Assembly: GCA_016875405.1 (NCBI GenBank) | Contig: VGRJ01000009.1 | Span: 1 to 64,000 of the forward strand | Direction of reading: 5' to 3' | DNA length: 64,000 bases | DNA from: Deltaproteobacteria bacterium | GTDB lineage: Bacteria > Myxococcota_A > Polyangia > Polyangiales > Polyangiaceae | Part shown: piece by piece, positions 1 through 8,978 of the stretch | Layout of the letters: the number at the start of each line of letters is the position of its first letter | Numbering within the stretch: the first letter of the stretch is position 1 | Program-made: the position numbers and the translations under genes | The notes under the pieces: model-generated | Told to the model about the DNA's origin: nothing | Databases searched by the model: none | Seen by the model: only the letters and a program-made list of their open reading frames with translations

Positions 1-158
1 AGGAGAAGGGGTGCGCGGGCGTCGACTGCTACCAGGAGGACTCCTGCAAGCAAGTCATCGACGACGCCGGCGGCGTTCAGATCGCGGTGGGCTTTGCGGC
101 CCCGCTCGGGGAGTGCGCGGTCGAGAACTGCGCGGCTGAGTGCGGGACGGGTGGCTGA
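1..158 (+). CDS. C-terminal end of a cysteine-rich, probably secreted protein (partial)
   Basis: Only the last 51 residues lie in the window; the frame is open from base 3 and stops at TGA 156-158. Six cysteines fall within these residues, in a Gly/Ala-rich context and ending in GTGG. This pattern resembles disulfide-bonded exported proteins and matches the two genes that follow, both cysteine-containing lipoproteins. The start and any signal peptide are outside the window, so family and function cannot be named. The 33-base gap to the next gene suggests a shared transcript. Confidence 0.6.
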   Translation, partial: EKGCAGVDCYQEDSCKQVIDDAGGVQIAVGFAAPLGECAVENCAAECGTGG

Positions 159-191
159 CGTTCGAGACGAGGAGAGGGGAGACAACACGCC

Positions 192-1220
192 ATGAACACC
201 ATCGACACGACCTTCCTGCGCGGGATCGCCGTTGTAGCGCTCACACTCGGCCTCACGGCTTGCACGGGCGACGCGTCGCCACCGACGTCGTCGAGCAGCG
301 GGTCGAGCGGGGGCGGCACCGAGCTCGAGGACCCCCAGAAGGACTGTCCGGAGGGCGACATCTGCATGAAGCCGCCGGCCGAGGGCTTTCAGGTTTCGAC
401 GCTTGGAGACGAGATCGCGCCGGGGCAGGACGTCGAATACTGCGAGGTCGTCGAGCTTCCTGGGACCAAGGACGACGTCTACCACGTGGACCAGTTCGAG
501 GTCGCGATGACGGCACACAGCCATCACTTGATCGTCGTCGCGGCGATCCCAGGGAGCGCGACCGAGGCCGCGATGACCGTTGGCGACAAGAAGAAGTGCT
601 TCACGCCCGATGTCTATGGCGGCGAGATCATGGCCGTCACCGGGAGCCAGCTCCCGTATCACTCCGAGGGCTACCCCGCGGGAGTCGGCAAGGTATTCCA
701 CGGCGGGCAGAAGCTCGTCTTCGACTACCACTATTACAACTCGAGCTCGAAGCCGGTCACCGCGCGTGGTGCCGTAAACTTCCACGTCACGAAGCCCGAG
801 GACGTGACCCGCATCGCGCACTCGTTCGGCTTCTACAACTTCGACATCAAGACGCCGCCCCAGACGACCAAGTCGTTCGAGGCCGAGTGCTCGTTCTCGC
901 ATGACGTCATGGTCCACAAGGTGACGCGCCACACCCACCAGTGGGGACGCGACTTCTCGGTCGCCTACGCTGGAGGCGCCAAGGACGGCGAGCACATCTG
1001 GACGAGCCCGCACTACGAGGAGACCGACCACGTGTTCGTCGAGCCCGTGCTGATGCCGAAGGGGACCGGTTTCCGATTCTCCTGCGAGTTCGAGAACGAC
1101 ACGGCGAAGACGCTCAAGTTCGGCGTCACGGCGGCGGACGAGATGTGCATCCTCTTCGGCACGTGGTTCTCGCCGGTCGAGGGTGCGGTCGAGGAAGAGC
1201 AGGGCTGCCGACTTTACTAA
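192..1220 (+). CDS. PHM/DBM-like copper type II ascorbate-dependent monooxygenase, lipoprotein
   Basis: 342 residues. A signal peptide ends in lipobox LTAC (Cys24), followed by a Ser/Gly linker, so the enzyme is probably anchored outside the inner membrane. The copper-ligand pattern of peptidylglycine alpha-hydroxylating monooxygenase is visible: HSHH (His111/His112), FDYH (His180), RHTH (His247/His249) and DEMC (Met318). This matches the CuH triplet of three His and the CuM His-X-His plus Met of the family, with similar spacing. The family hydroxylates C-H bonds using O2 and ascorbate or another reductant; the substrate here is unknown. The next gene, a cysteine-rich lipoprotein 14 bases downstream, is probably co-transcribed and may be a partner. 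The ligand assignment is by eye. Confidence 0.75.
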   Translation: MNTIDTTFLRGIAVVALTLGLTACTGDASPPTSSSSGSSGGGTELEDPQKDCPEGDICMKPPAEGFQVSTLGDEIAPGQDVEYCEVVELPGTKDDVYHVDQFEVAMTAHSHHLIVVAAIPGSATEAAMTVGDKKKCFTPDVYGGEIMAVTGSQLPYHSEGYPAGVGKVFHGGQKLVFDYHYYNSSSKPVTARGAVNFHVTKPEDVTRIAHSFGFYNFDIKTPPQTTKSFEAECSFSHDVMVHKVTRHTHQWGRDFSVAYAGGAKDGEHIWTSPHYEETDHVFVEPVLMPKGTGFRFSCEFENDTAKTLKFGVTAADEMCILFGTWFSPVEGAVEEEQGCRLY

Positions 1221-1234
1221 GTCGAAGGAGTGGG

Positions 1235-2215
1235 ATGATGCGCGCACACCTAAGTCGAACGACGCTCGCGGCGTGTCTCGTGGTCTTCGGCGGGCCCGCC
1301 GCGTGCGCGCTGCAGGGGCCGGTGGACCTCGGGGACGATGGCGGCTACGGCGGCTACGATCCAAGCGGCCCCACGGTCTCGACGTCGGTCGACGCGACCT
1401 CCGTCACCACCGGCGGCGGTGATCCGGCAGAGCCGACGTGTCCCTACGACGGCGTGCCGTTGAACCCCAACTCGCTCGGCGCTCCGGTGTGTCCGACCAA
1501 CCTGTGCGGAGGCGGCGGTCACTGCCTCCCCGAGGCGATCATCGCCGCGACCTTCCAAGATCCGTCGCAAATCCAGCAGCTCGCGCCGTGCGATGGGGCG
1601 AGCCGATGCGTCCCGGATAGCTTCATCGCGCAGAAGGGGCTCTTCATCCCGCCGTCGTGCGAGTCGGTGGCCGGAGCGGAGGGTCGCTGCCTCTCGGAGT
1701 GTTTGCCCGAGGTCGCCGAGAAGATCGCGCTCTTGCCGAAGGCGTCCTGTGGGGCGAACGAGCGCTGCGTGCCGTGCTTCGACCCGCAGACGCAGGAGGA
1801 CACCGGCGCCTGCCGCTTGTCGTGCGACCCTGGCCCACGCAAGCCGCCCTCTTCGTTGCCAAAGTGCTGCAAGGGGATTGGAACATGCGTCCCGGCGAGC
1901 GCCGTCCCGGCGGACAAGAAGAAGCAGCTCGGGGTGGACGCCTGCCCGAAGGACCAGAATCTTCTGTGCGCGCCGGATGTCTTCGTCAACGACCTCAACT
2001 ACAAGCCGAGCCCGTGCGAGACGACGGCGCTCGCGCTGATCTTCGGCGACGAGTACGCCGCCGGGGTTTGCTTGCCGGACTGTCTCCCCGAGATCTCGAA
2101 GGGGCTCGGAGGGTTCTTGCTCGGGCAAGACGGGTGTCCCAACAACTTCAAGTGCGCGCCGTGCATGAAGCCCGGGCTGCTAGGCCCCGAGGAGACTGGC
2201 GCGTGCGATCTCTGA
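1235..2215 (+). CDS. Cysteine-rich repeat lipoprotein
   Basis: 326 residues with 28 cysteines. ATG 1235 (or the adjacent ATG 1238) is chosen because it follows GAAGGAG at 1224-1230 and begins a signal peptide ending in GPAAC, a plausible lipobox; the frame is open further upstream but only inside the preceding gene. After a Gly/Ser/Thr linker the protein contains two similar halves: the segment from CLSECLPEV to DTGACRLSC reappears as CLPDCLPEI to ETGACDL, and blocks of the type C-V-P-(D/A)-S also repeat. Nearly all cysteines should be disulfide-bonded outside the cytoplasm. I do not recognise a named family. It probably forms an operon with the copper monooxygenase-like gene. Confidence 0.7.
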   Translation: MMRAHLSRTTLAACLVVFGGPAACALQGPVDLGDDGGYGGYDPSGPTVSTSVDATSVTTGGGDPAEPTCPYDGVPLNPNSLGAPVCPTNLCGGGGHCLPEAIIAATFQDPSQIQQLAPCDGASRCVPDSFIAQKGLFIPPSCESVAGAEGRCLSECLPEVAEKIALLPKASCGANERCVPCFDPQTQEDTGACRLSCDPGPRKPPSSLPKCCKGIGTCVPASAVPADKKKQLGVDACPKDQNLLCAPDVFVNDLNYKPSPCETTALALIFGDEYAAGVCLPDCLPEISKGLGGFLLGQDGCPNNFKCAPCMKPGLLGPEETGACDL

Positions 2216-2238
2216 AGGTTTGAGCGCGCAGCCTCACC

Positions 2239-2523
2239 TCAAAAGAGCGAGACGGCGCCGTCGAACGGCGACTTCACGACATACTTTCCGACGAGCCGAA
2301 TCCCGGCCGAGCTCTGCCCGTCGTAGGTCTCGTGCGCCGGCGTGATTCGAGGCCCGATCCGAAACTCGTAGCGCACGGCGGGGGCGGAGCTGCCTGACCA
2401 CACCTACGAACCCTCGCTGCGAAAGTCGCGCATGCCGAGTCGCGCGAGCTCGGCCTCGACCTGCACCGCGTGAATCGCGGGCGCGAGCCAAGTGCAGACG
2501 TTCTGCTGCTGAACGACCTTCAT
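2239..2523 (-). pseudogene. Small ORF interrupted by an in-frame TAG
   Basis: Reading the minus strand from ATG at 2523 gives 39 codons to a TAG at 2404-2406. The same frame then runs 54 more codons with coding-like composition to TGA at 2239-2241. The second half contains RYEFRIGPR and GIRLVGKYVV, which look like real protein and carry mostly G/C third positions. The two halves together would make about 94 residues. I read this as a decayed or nonsense-interrupted gene; a real 39-residue peptide or a sequencing error is also possible. There is no recognisable domain and no clear ribosome binding site before the ATG. Confidence 0.4.
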
Positions 2524-2532
2524 GGCGGGACG

Positions 2533-2760
2533 CTAGCGCGTGACCGTGTTGGAGGCGGTGGCCGCGCGTCCCTCGAGCGCTGCGGCGTGGTACGTCGAGA
2601 CGCCGCCGACATAACGTTGCCCCATGTCGCGCAAGCGCAGCAGCGCTTGGGAACCATCATCCCCCGCGAGCACGACGAGAACTCCACCGCCGCGAGCCCG
2701 TCGAACATCACGACGGTGGGCACACAAGCGACGCCGTGCGCGCGCCGTAAGGACTCAGGG
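2533..2760 (-). pseudogene. Thioredoxin-fold-like gene fragment, apparently frameshifted
   Basis: On the minus strand, one frame encodes RAHGVACVPTVVMFDG, which resembles the central strand of thioredoxin-like proteins (cis-proline after V, then T-V-V-M-F-D-G). Coding-like sequence then seems to move to another frame, reading VLVVLAGDDGSQALLRLRD and continuing to a stop at 2533-2535. No complete open frame covers both parts and no start codon context is visible. The fragment abuts a tRNA gene and another broken ORF, so this short stretch appears to be a gene graveyard. The thioredoxin link rests on one short motif and is tentative. Confidence 0.3.
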
Positions 2761-2834
2761 TGGACCCGAACAGGATCGAACTGTCGACCTCCTGACTGCC
2801 AGTCAGGCGCTCTCCCAAACTGAGCTACGGGCCC
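2761..2834 (-). tRNA. tRNA-Ala (anticodon GGC)
   Basis: A full cloverleaf can be drawn on the minus strand. The acceptor stem GGGCCCG pairs with CGGGTCC and contains the G3-U70 wobble pair that is the alanine identity element. D stem is GCTC/GAGC, anticodon stem CCTGA/TCAGG with loop CTGGCAG (anticodon GGC), and T stem GACAG/CTGTT with loop TTCGATC. The discriminator is A. The next bases are CCC rather than CCA, so the 3' CCA is not encoded. Confidence 0.95.
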
Positions 2835-2845
2835 GAGAGAGCGAG

Positions 2846-2874
2846 GTTCTAACCTCCTCGTTCCGCTTTGTCTA
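2846..2874 (-). promoter_or_regulatory. Candidate sigma-70 promoter for tRNA-Ala
   Basis: On the minus strand, TAGACA (2874-2869) and TAGAAC (2851-2846) are separated by 17 bases and lie 11 bases before the tRNA 5' end. They match the -35 and -10 consensus at 5 of 6 and 4 of 6 positions. The -35 box overlaps the TAG stop of the upstream gene. Confidence 0.4.
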
Positions 2875-3183
2875 CGGCTTTTCACCGCCGCTCCCGAGCA
2901 ATTGCTCGGGAAGTGGCGGCAGGGTCTTCAGCTCAAGCGCCGTGTCCGCGAGCTTCACGGAGGTCGGGTCGATCCGGATCTCGACGGGCCGCGCCGTGGA
3001 TGGCACCTCCGTCGTGCGAACGTCACGACGCGCGAGCGCGTAGCCTGCGCCGAACGCGCACGCGATGAGGCCGACCACGAGCGCGGCCAAGGCCTTGCGC
3101 CCCACCTGAATATCCGGCACGCCCAGGGCGTCCGAACCTGCATCGAGAGCGCGTCCGCGACGTGTTTCTTCGTGTCCCGCCAT
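2872..3183 (-). CDS. Small single-pass membrane protein of unknown function
   Basis: 103 residues. A charged N-terminal stretch (about residues 1-30) precedes one transmembrane segment, KALAALVVGLIACAFGAGYA, and a mostly polar C-terminal half (RPVEIRIDPTSVKLAD and a proline/leucine-rich end). It is oriented away from the MlaC-like gene, whose start is 21 bases away, so the two are divergent. No catalytic motif or named domain is visible. The sequence looks like a bitopic protein whose C-terminus lies outside the cytoplasm. Base composition and codon use match its neighbours. Confidence 0.6.
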   Translation of the reverse strand: MAGHEETRRGRALDAGSDALGVPDIQVGRKALAALVVGLIACAFGAGYALARRDVRTTEVPSTARPVEIRIDPTSVKLADTALELKTLPPLPEQLLGSGGEKP

Positions 3184-3204
3184 TCGCCTGCGAGGTTACC
3201 TCAA

Positions 3205-3804
3205 ATGTCCAAGATCCTCTCCACCCTCGCCGCCGCGGCCTTCTCGCTCTTCGTCGCCACGAGTGCGAGCGCAGGACCGGCGACCGACCTCGTCCGCACG
3301 AAGCAGGCGCAGCTCTTCAAGGTGATCGCCGAGCCCGCGAGCGACGCGCAGCAGACCAAGCTGAACCAGCTCTTCGACGAGATGATCGCGTACGACGAGT
3401 TCGCGGCGCGGTCGCTCGGCGAAAAGTGGTCCGAGCGCAGCGACGCCGAGAAGAAGCGCTTCTCGACGCTGCTCACCGAGCTCGTCCGCGCGAATTACCG
3501 CAAGAACATCAAGAAGCTGATCGATTTCGACGTGAGCTACGACAAGGAGGGGGCCTCGGATGGCGCGACGACCGTCACCACCCTCGCGAAGCCGAAGCGC
3601 CAGTCCAAGGAGCCCGACATCGAGGTCGAGTTTCGGCTCCAGACCATCGGCGGGAAGCTCAAGGTCGTCGACATCGTCACCGAGAAGGCCAGCATGGTGA
3701 AGACCTTCCGCTCCCAGTTCTTGAAGGTGTTGAACAAGGACGGCTTCGAGGCGCTCATCGGCAAGATGCAGAAGAAGCTCGACAAGCTGAACAAGGGGTC
3801 CTGA
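3205..3804 (+). CDS. MlaC/Ttg2D-family phospholipid-binding periplasmic protein
   Basis: 199 residues. ATG 3205 begins a classical signal peptide ending in SASA-G; the frame is open further upstream but only over non-coding sequence. The mature part has the family pattern: a helical N-terminal region with DEMIAYDEFAARSLG, a run like LLTELVRANYRKNI, and a C-terminal beta region with GKLKVVDIVTEKASMVKTFR, corresponding to the family's W.V.DV...G.S....Y..qF motif. MlaC shuttles phospholipids between outer and inner membranes in the Mla pathway. No mlaFEDB genes are adjacent, so its partner complex must be encoded elsewhere. The final lysine-rich tail is unusual in charge but short. Confidence 0.8.
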   Translation: MSKILSTLAAAAFSLFVATSASAGPATDLVRTKQAQLFKVIAEPASDAQQTKLNQLFDEMIAYDEFAARSLGEKWSERSDAEKKRFSTLLTELVRANYRKNIKKLIDFDVSYDKEGASDGATTVTTLAKPKRQSKEPDIEVEFRLQTIGGKLKVVDIVTEKASMVKTFRSQFLKVLNKDGFEALIGKMQKKLDKLNKGS

Positions 3805-3897
3805 AGAGCTCTCCAGACGCCGGGGCCTCGTCACCCGTCCCTGACTGCGCGAGCGCGAAAGTTCGCGGCGTCGAAGCCTCGTTGCTAACCTTCGCGC

Positions 3898-6195
3898 GTG
3901 GGGCGAGCCGACTCTGCCAGCGCGCTACGCGCACCCGCGCTCCTGCGCCAAGCCGGGCGCGGCGGTGAGGCCAGTGACGGCGATGATGGCCGGCCGCGGC
4001 TTCGCTTGGTCGTCGTCAAGGGACGTCTCGCGGTCGAACTCGAGCGCCCCTTCGCCTTCGGTCCGCTGGTGGTACGCGAGCTCGCGCTCTCGCTCCCCGA
4101 CGTGCGCTTCCCGGTAGACCTCTCGGGCGGCGTCGACGCGTTTCGCCACCACCGCGGAGTCCTCGACCACCTTGCCGTGGCGCTCGAGGGCGCCGACGCC
4201 ACGTGGGCCTCGGACCTGCGTGCGCTGTTCGGGGCCGAGCGCGTCGACTTGGTGCTCGCGCCCAACGAAGACGGTTGGCTCGTTGGCGTTCGAGCCGATG
4301 CCGCCGCGCTCGCCTTCGAGGTCGCGCTCGTCCCGGCCGCCGTGGACCTCCGTCTCGTGCCCTTCGAGGCCCGCGGTGTCGGGCTCGGTGCACCCCCGCA
4401 CGAGCTAGCCCTCGCAGTGCTCGCGAAGCTGACGCGAGAGATCGGTCGAATCGTCGGCGGCGCCGTCGTCGTCGAGCGAGCGGCGCGCAAGGTGACGATG
4501 GCGCTCCTGCCGCTCGCGGGAATGCGCGCTCCCGCGACGGACGCGCTCCGATGGGGCGCGCCCACGCCCGAGGTCGGCGCGCTCGCGCTCCGCGCCGGTG
4601 GGTCGCCCGTGCCCGCCTCGACGCCGCGGGCCATCCGCGCCGTCGAAGCGGCAGCCCTCGCGGCGGACGGCGACGACGCCTGCCTCGCAGGCGATCGCGA
4701 CGAGGCACGCCGGCGCTACCTTGAGGCGCTCGAGCGCGCTCCGCGTCACCCGGAGCTCGTGCGGCGGGTCGCGGAGCTCGACCGCCTCGCTTCTCGCCCA
4801 GAGGTCGGTCTTGGCGTGCTCGCGGATCTCGGCTCATCCGCCGATGCCGAGCTCCTCGAGGGAGAGCTCTTTGCACTCGTGGGCAAGGTGGATGCAGCGG
4901 CCTCGGCCTTCGAACGCGCGGCGCTCGCCGAGCCCTTCGGGCCGCTCGCGTCCTTGGCCTGGGTGCGCTTCGCGGACCTCGCCGACGGGCCGGCTCGTCT
5001 CCTCGCGTTGGATCGAGCGGTGGCGCGGTCACCGTCGGTTTCCGAGCTGCGTTGGCGCCGCTTCGAGGCGCGACTCGCGCAGGGTGACGTTACGGGCGCG
5101 CTCGCCGACGCGGCCGATCTCGAGGTCTCGCGACGCGGCAGCGAGAAAAAATACGAGGTCGCGCATCGCGTCGCCGAGTCGCTCCTACGCTCGCGCCACC
5201 TCGACGAGGCTGCGACTTGGTTCGAGCGAGCCTTGCGCTATCGGCCCGACTCGCCGCTTGTCCTCGCGGGTCTCGCCCGCGTGCTCGACACCATGGGTGA
5301 GGGGACTCGTGCGCTCGAGCTTCATCAGCGCGCGATCGCCGTCGATCAAAGGCTCGCGCGAAAATCTGGGCGTCCGCACGCCTGTGCGCTTCTTCTCGAT
5401 TTTGCGAAGGCGCTCGCGGCGCACGCCGATGATCGTCCCGCGGCGATCGCCCACGTCCGTTCGATCCCAGCCTCCCGCCCCGAGTCGTTCGAGGCGCGCC
5501 TGCTCGAGGGACGCTGGTGCGCGGAGCTCGGCGACACGGCGCGTGCGAGCGTGGCGTTCGCGCGGCTCGGTGACGAGGTCGAGCGCGCGCTTGGTGCGCT
5601 CGCCAGCGATTCTGATGGGTCTTCGGCTCTCGGGGAGGCCGGGCTCGGCGTACGCGACCTGGCGAGCCTCGTCTCTTCGTTCCTTGAGGAGGCCGCGAAC
5701 GTCGAGGAGTTCGAGCGAAGCGATCGACTCGCGGCGAGGCGCCTCCTCTCGCTCGCCCTTCGGCTCGCTCCGCAGCGGCGCTCGGTGAAGGCGGCGTTCC
5801 GACGAGTGGCAGCAGAGCCCAAGACCGCACGCGAAGAAGCGCGCGTCGATGCTTCGGCGCCTGCATCACCGCTCGGCGAGCGCGCCGTCGAATCGGACGT
5901 CACGCTCCGCGACGAGGACGACGAGCTCCTCGTCGAGCGGCTGTCCGAGCGCCTCCGCGCGAACCCCTCGGACTCGGGCGTCGTGCTTGCGCTCGCGGAT
6001 GCGCTCGACCGCCTCGGACGCGACCACGAGCTCCTCGCCCTGCTCTCTGCGCGGATCGACGAAGAAGGTGAACCCTTGCGCTCGGTGCTCCTTCCGCGTC
6101 GGCGCGTGGTGCTCGAGCGCATGCGTGACTCGGCTCGCGTCGACGGGCGCGATGAGGAGGCCGAGCTCTACGCGCTGTTGCTGACAAGGGAGTGA
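3898..6195 (+). CDS. Large TPR-repeat protein, function unknown
   Basis: 765 residues from GTG 3898. The first roughly 230 residues form a non-repeat domain rich in beta-strand-like hydrophobic patches ([20 protein letters not shown] and similar). From about residue 245 the protein is helical with degenerate tetratricopeptide repeats, for example [20 protein letters not shown] and [19 protein letters not shown]. No signal peptide or membrane segment is seen, so it is probably cytoplasmic and acts as a protein-interaction scaffold. A frame-internal linker near residues 640-670 is rich in acidic residues. The start is uncertain, as an ATG is not available near the beginning. It precedes lysC by 64 bases. 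Confidence 0.65.
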   Translation: MGRADSASALRAPALLRQAGRGGEASDGDDGRPRLRLVVVKGRLAVELERPFAFGPLVVRELALSLPDVRFPVDLSGGVDAFRHHRGVLDHLAVALEGADATWASDLRALFGAERVDLVLAPNEDGWLVGVRADAAALAFEVALVPAAVDLRLVPFEARGVGLGAPPHELALAVLAKLTREIGRIVGGAVVVERAARKVTMALLPLAGMRAPATDALRWGAPTPEVGALALRAGGSPVPASTPRAIRAVEAAALAADGDDACLAGDRDEARRRYLEALERAPRHPELVRRVAELDRLASRPEVGLGVLADLGSSADAELLEGELFALVGKVDAAASAFERAALAEPFGPLASLAWVRFADLADGPARLLALDRAVARSPSVSELRWRRFEARLAQGDVTGALADAADLEVSRRGSEKKYEVAHRVAESLLRSRHLDEAATWFERALRYRPDSPLVLAGLARVLDTMGEGTRALELHQRAIAVDQRLARKSGRPHACALLLDFAKALAAHADDRPAAIAHVRSIPASRPESFEARLLEGRWCAELGDTARASVAFARLGDEVERALGALASDSDGSSALGEAGLGVRDLASLVSSFLEEAANVEEFERSDRLAARRLLSLALRLAPQRRSVKAAFRRVAAEPKTAREEARVDASAPASPLGERAVESDVTLRDEDDELLVERLSERLRANPSDSGVVLALADALDRLGRDHELLALLSARIDEEGEPLRSVLLPRRRVVLERMRDSARVDGRDEEAELYALLLTRE

Positions 6196-6259
6196 GGCCG
6201 CTCGACGTCGAAAGCTCGGCCCGCGCCGCGTTGACGTGCTAGCCCCGACCATCGTCGCC

Positions 6260-7489
6260 ATGTCCCTCTCTGACTCGCACGACGCTTCGAGCTCGGCGGC
6301 TCGCCGCCCCATCGTGGTCCAGAAGTATGGCGGCTCTTCGGTCGCCGACGTCGAGCGCCTCGGGCGCGTCGCGGACCGCATCGTGGCCGCGAGGCGCGCC
6401 GGCAACGACGTCGTCGCCGTCGTGAGCGCGATGGGAAAGACCACCGACCAGCTGCTGGCGCTTGCGCGAGAGGTGACGCTCACGGCCGAGCCGCCGCGCC
6501 GCGAGCTCGACATGCTCGTCTCGACGGGCGAGCGCGTGGCGATGTCCCTTCTGTCGATCGCGATCCAAGCGCGCGGCGTCGAGGCGATAAGCTTCACCGG
6601 CTCGCAGAGCGGGATCATCACGAACGATCGCCACTTCGATGCGCGGATCCTCGAGGTCAGGCCGCACCGCATCGAAGACGAGCTCGTCCGCGGGAAGGTG
6701 GTGATCGTCGCGGGGTATCAGGGAATGAGCTACCGCCGCGAGATCACGACGCTCGGCCGAGGCGGCAGCGACACGACGGCCGTCGCGCTTGCAGCGGCGC
6801 TCTCAGCGGATCGGTGTGAGATCTATAGCGATGTCGACGGTGTCTACTCGGCGGACCCGCGCGTGGTTGCCGACGCACGACACCTCCCCGAGATCTCCGT
6901 CGACATGCTCCAGGAGATGGCGCACGCCGGGGCCAAGGTCCTGAACGCTCACGCCGTGGAGTGGGCGCGTCGAGCGGGCATCGCCATTCACGCGCGCTCC
7001 ACCTTCGACGCGGTGAGCGAGCGGCCGAAGGAGACCGTGGTCCGCGCCACGCCGACCACGGAGAGCATGGCCCGGGCGGTGAGCTGCGATCGCCAGGTCG
7101 CTTGGCTCGAGGTACGTGGCGCCGACGCGGAGGCGCGCGCCCTCGCCGTTCTCGAGGAGGCCGGTCTTCCGGTGCTCGCGTTCGACGCTTCCGGGGACGG
7201 CGCTCGCGCGATCCTCTCGCTCATCAGCGCTCCGGATTGGAAGGGCACGCGCGACAAACTCCGCGTCGTCGGCGAGGTGCGTGACGACGTCGCCTTCGTC
7301 AGCGTGGTCGGTCCCGCCATCGCGAGTGAGGCTTCGTCGGTGGCGGCGTTCCGACGCGCGCTCGCGTCCATCCGGCCGGTCGTGACGACCCTTAGCCCGC
7401 TCCGGCTCTCGGCGCTCGTCGCAGCCGCGGAGGCCGAGTCGGCGCAGCGCGCGCTCCATGACGCGCTCGTCTGCGCGCCCGTCGTCTAG
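6260..7489 (+). CDS. lysC: Aspartate kinase
   Basis: 409 residues. It catalyses ATP-dependent phosphorylation of aspartate, the first step toward lysine, diaminopimelate, threonine and methionine. The N-terminal kinase signature [10 protein letters not shown] is present, followed by [16 protein letters not shown], the substrate loop FTGSQSGI and the nucleotide region [12 protein letters not shown]. The C-terminal 130 residues are two ACT-like regulatory domains, as in lysine/threonine-sensitive aspartokinases. ATG 6260 is chosen over the in-frame GTG 6236 because it has the usual short N-terminus. The 3' end overlaps by four bases the end of the convergent acidic-protein gene. dapD and dapE of the same pathway lie 20 kb away in this window. 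Confidence 0.93.
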   Translation: MSLSDSHDASSSAARRPIVVQKYGGSSVADVERLGRVADRIVAARRAGNDVVAVVSAMGKTTDQLLALAREVTLTAEPPRRELDMLVSTGERVAMSLLSIAIQARGVEAISFTGSQSGIITNDRHFDARILEVRPHRIEDELVRGKVVIVAGYQGMSYRREITTLGRGGSDTTAVALAAALSADRCEIYSDVDGVYSADPRVVADARHLPEISVDMLQEMAHAGAKVLNAHAVEWARRAGIAIHARSTFDAVSERPKETVVRATPTTESMARAVSCDRQVAWLEVRGADAEARALAVLEEAGLPVLAFDASGDGARAILSLISAPDWKGTRDKLRVVGEVRDDVAFVSVVGPAIASEASSVAAFRRALASIRPVVTTLSPLRLSALVAAAEAESAQRALHDALVCAPVV

Positions 7490-8013
7490 CTCTCGAGGAG
7501 CGGGTCGGAATCGTCGAGCGCGTCGCCGTCGTCTTGGCCATCGAGTGGTGGCAGCTCGTCGGGCTCCATCGTGTCCTCGGTCGCGAAGCCCTCGGCCCCG
7601 CCATCGTCCTCGCCCTCGAGCGGCTCGTCTTCGATGTCGTCCGCGCCGTCCTCGGTCGGCGAGTCGTCGCGCCCGAGAAAGGATGCCGTCGTCTCTTCGT
7701 CGAGGTCCTCGCGGAGCACATCGTCGTGAGCGAGCGGACCCTCGGAGTCGTCTCCGAGCGCGCTCGCTTCTTCGGCGAGCGTCCCGACGAGGCCGTCGAG
7801 CGGGAGGCCTTCGGTCGCGTCATCGTCAGCGGTCGATGGGGCGGCCTCGGGGACCTCGAGGGCGAACTCTACGTCGTTCGTGGCGTCGTCGGTGGTCGCC
7901 GCCGACGGGCGATCGATCGGGGGGAGGTCCTCGAGGTCGTCGAGGTCATCGTCGTCGAGCGGGCGTGGCGTTGGCACGAGGGACGCCATCAGCGTAGAGA
8001 AGCGCGCGAACAC
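7486..8013 (-). CDS. Highly acidic, low-complexity protein of unknown function
   Basis: 175 residues, dominated by Asp and Glu (for example [15 protein letters not shown] near the N-terminus and [18 protein letters not shown] at the end). The expected isoelectric point is very low and the chain is probably disordered. A second start at ATG 7989 ([11 protein letters not shown]) would remove eight residues. The minus frame has strongly G/C-biased third codon positions. The plus-strand frame over the same bases codes an Arg-rich, Val-rich sequence typical of a shadow, so I prefer the minus strand. There is no domain, signal peptide or membrane segment. It converges on lysC and is divergent from the gene at 8164. 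Confidence 0.55.
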   Translation of the reverse strand: MFARFSTLMASLVPTPRPLDDDDLDDLEDLPPIDRPSAATTDDATNDVEFALEVPEAAPSTADDDATEGLPLDGLVGTLAEEASALGDDSEGPLAHDDVLREDLDEETTASFLGRDDSPTEDGADDIEDEPLEGEDDGGAEGFATEDTMEPDELPPLDGQDDGDALDDSDPLLES

Positions 8014-8163
8014 GTCAACCTCCCCGAGGACTGCGGGTGTCGTATCGCACGACGAGCATGATGCGGCGGCGGCGACGTCCGATCGATAGTGCCAATCCGG
8101 GCCGATCGGTGCTACTCGCTCTCGAATGCGGGGAGACGCGCACGCCTCACGGAGCGACGCCCG

Positions 8164-8976
8164 ATGAGCAGTGACGAGCGCTCGTCACGCGCCGGCGTTG
8201 CTGTGCGTACCGATGAGGCCCTCCCGACGACCTCCTCGTCGGGGCTCGCTCCGGAGCGGCCTTCGCGGCGTGGCGTTGCGGCTGAGCGTCCCTCTCGTCG
8301 CGGTCTTCGCGACGCGGCGGATGCGTCGGAGGGGGGCGATGCCCCCGCCCCGGTCACTGGGGCTCCCGAGGTCGAGGAGCACGTCCGCGGTGCGTGGCAG
8401 GTCTGGCTTGCATCGCTCGCGACGGACGCGGATGCCGCGACGGTGGCGGCGCACCTCTACGCCGAGCTCCCCGACGGCGCACGCGATGCATGGCTCTCGG
8501 CGTTGGCCGAGGACGCGCCTGGGCTCGGTGTCCCTGAGGCGGCCATCTACGGTCCGCTCCTCGCGGTCGAGTCCGATCCCCAGCGGCGCGAGCGAATCCT
8601 CCGCGCGACAAACACCTCGCTCGGCTCGATCACCGAGGTGCGGCGCGCGCTCATGGGCACAGCCCCCGGCGGCGTGAAGCTCGCGGTGCTCGTGATCCCC
8701 CTCTACCTCGATTTCGTGCGCGTCTTGTCGTGCCGCATCGTCAAGGATCGTGGGTTCGAGTGGGTGCAGCAGCTCCCGATCGTTCGCGACGCGGATGCCC
8801 CCGACAAGGGCACGATTCTCGACGACATCAAGCTCTACCCAACGTCACGAGACGCCGTCGTCGATGAGCTCGCGCACGCCGTGCTCGCGCAGCGCCGCTC
8901 GGGACGCCCCTTGCCCCAGGTGCTCCGTGACTGCGCGGACCTCTTCAGCGCGACCGCGTTTAATTCCGACGCTTGA
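8164..8976 (+). CDS. Uncharacterised cytoplasmic protein
   Basis: 270 residues from ATG 8164; the frame extends upstream to 8089 but that part is arginine-rich and unlikely to be coding. The first 80 residues are disordered and carry a duplicated motif (ERPSRRGVAAERPSRRGL). The C-terminal 190 residues look folded and mainly helical, with segments such as GVKLAVLVIPLYLDFVRVLS and DAVVDELAHAVLAQRRSGRP. No known motif was recognised. The next gene starts three bases after the stop, so the two are probably co-expressed. Confidence 0.6.
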   Translation: MSSDERSSRAGVAVRTDEALPTTSSSGLAPERPSRRGVAAERPSRRGLRDAADASEGGDAPAPVTGAPEVEEHVRGAWQVWLASLATDADAATVAAHLYAELPDGARDAWLSALAEDAPGLGVPEAAIYGPLLAVESDPQRRERILRATNTSLGSITEVRRALMGTAPGGVKLAVLVIPLYLDFVRVLSCRIVKDRGFEWVQQLPIVRDADAPDKGTILDDIKLYPTSRDAVVDELAHAVLAQRRSGRPLPQVLRDCADLFSATAFNSDA

Positions 8977-8978
8977 CG

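Noticed and set aside
2404-2406. TAG as a programmed readthrough or pyrrolysine codon
   Set aside because: No supporting RNA structure or pyrrolysine genes are visible; decay or error is simpler.
7534-8061. Plus-strand alternative gene opposite the acidic protein
   Set aside because: The composition is Arg/Val-rich and the frame has no start signal; the minus frame has stronger third-position bias. Some doubt remains.
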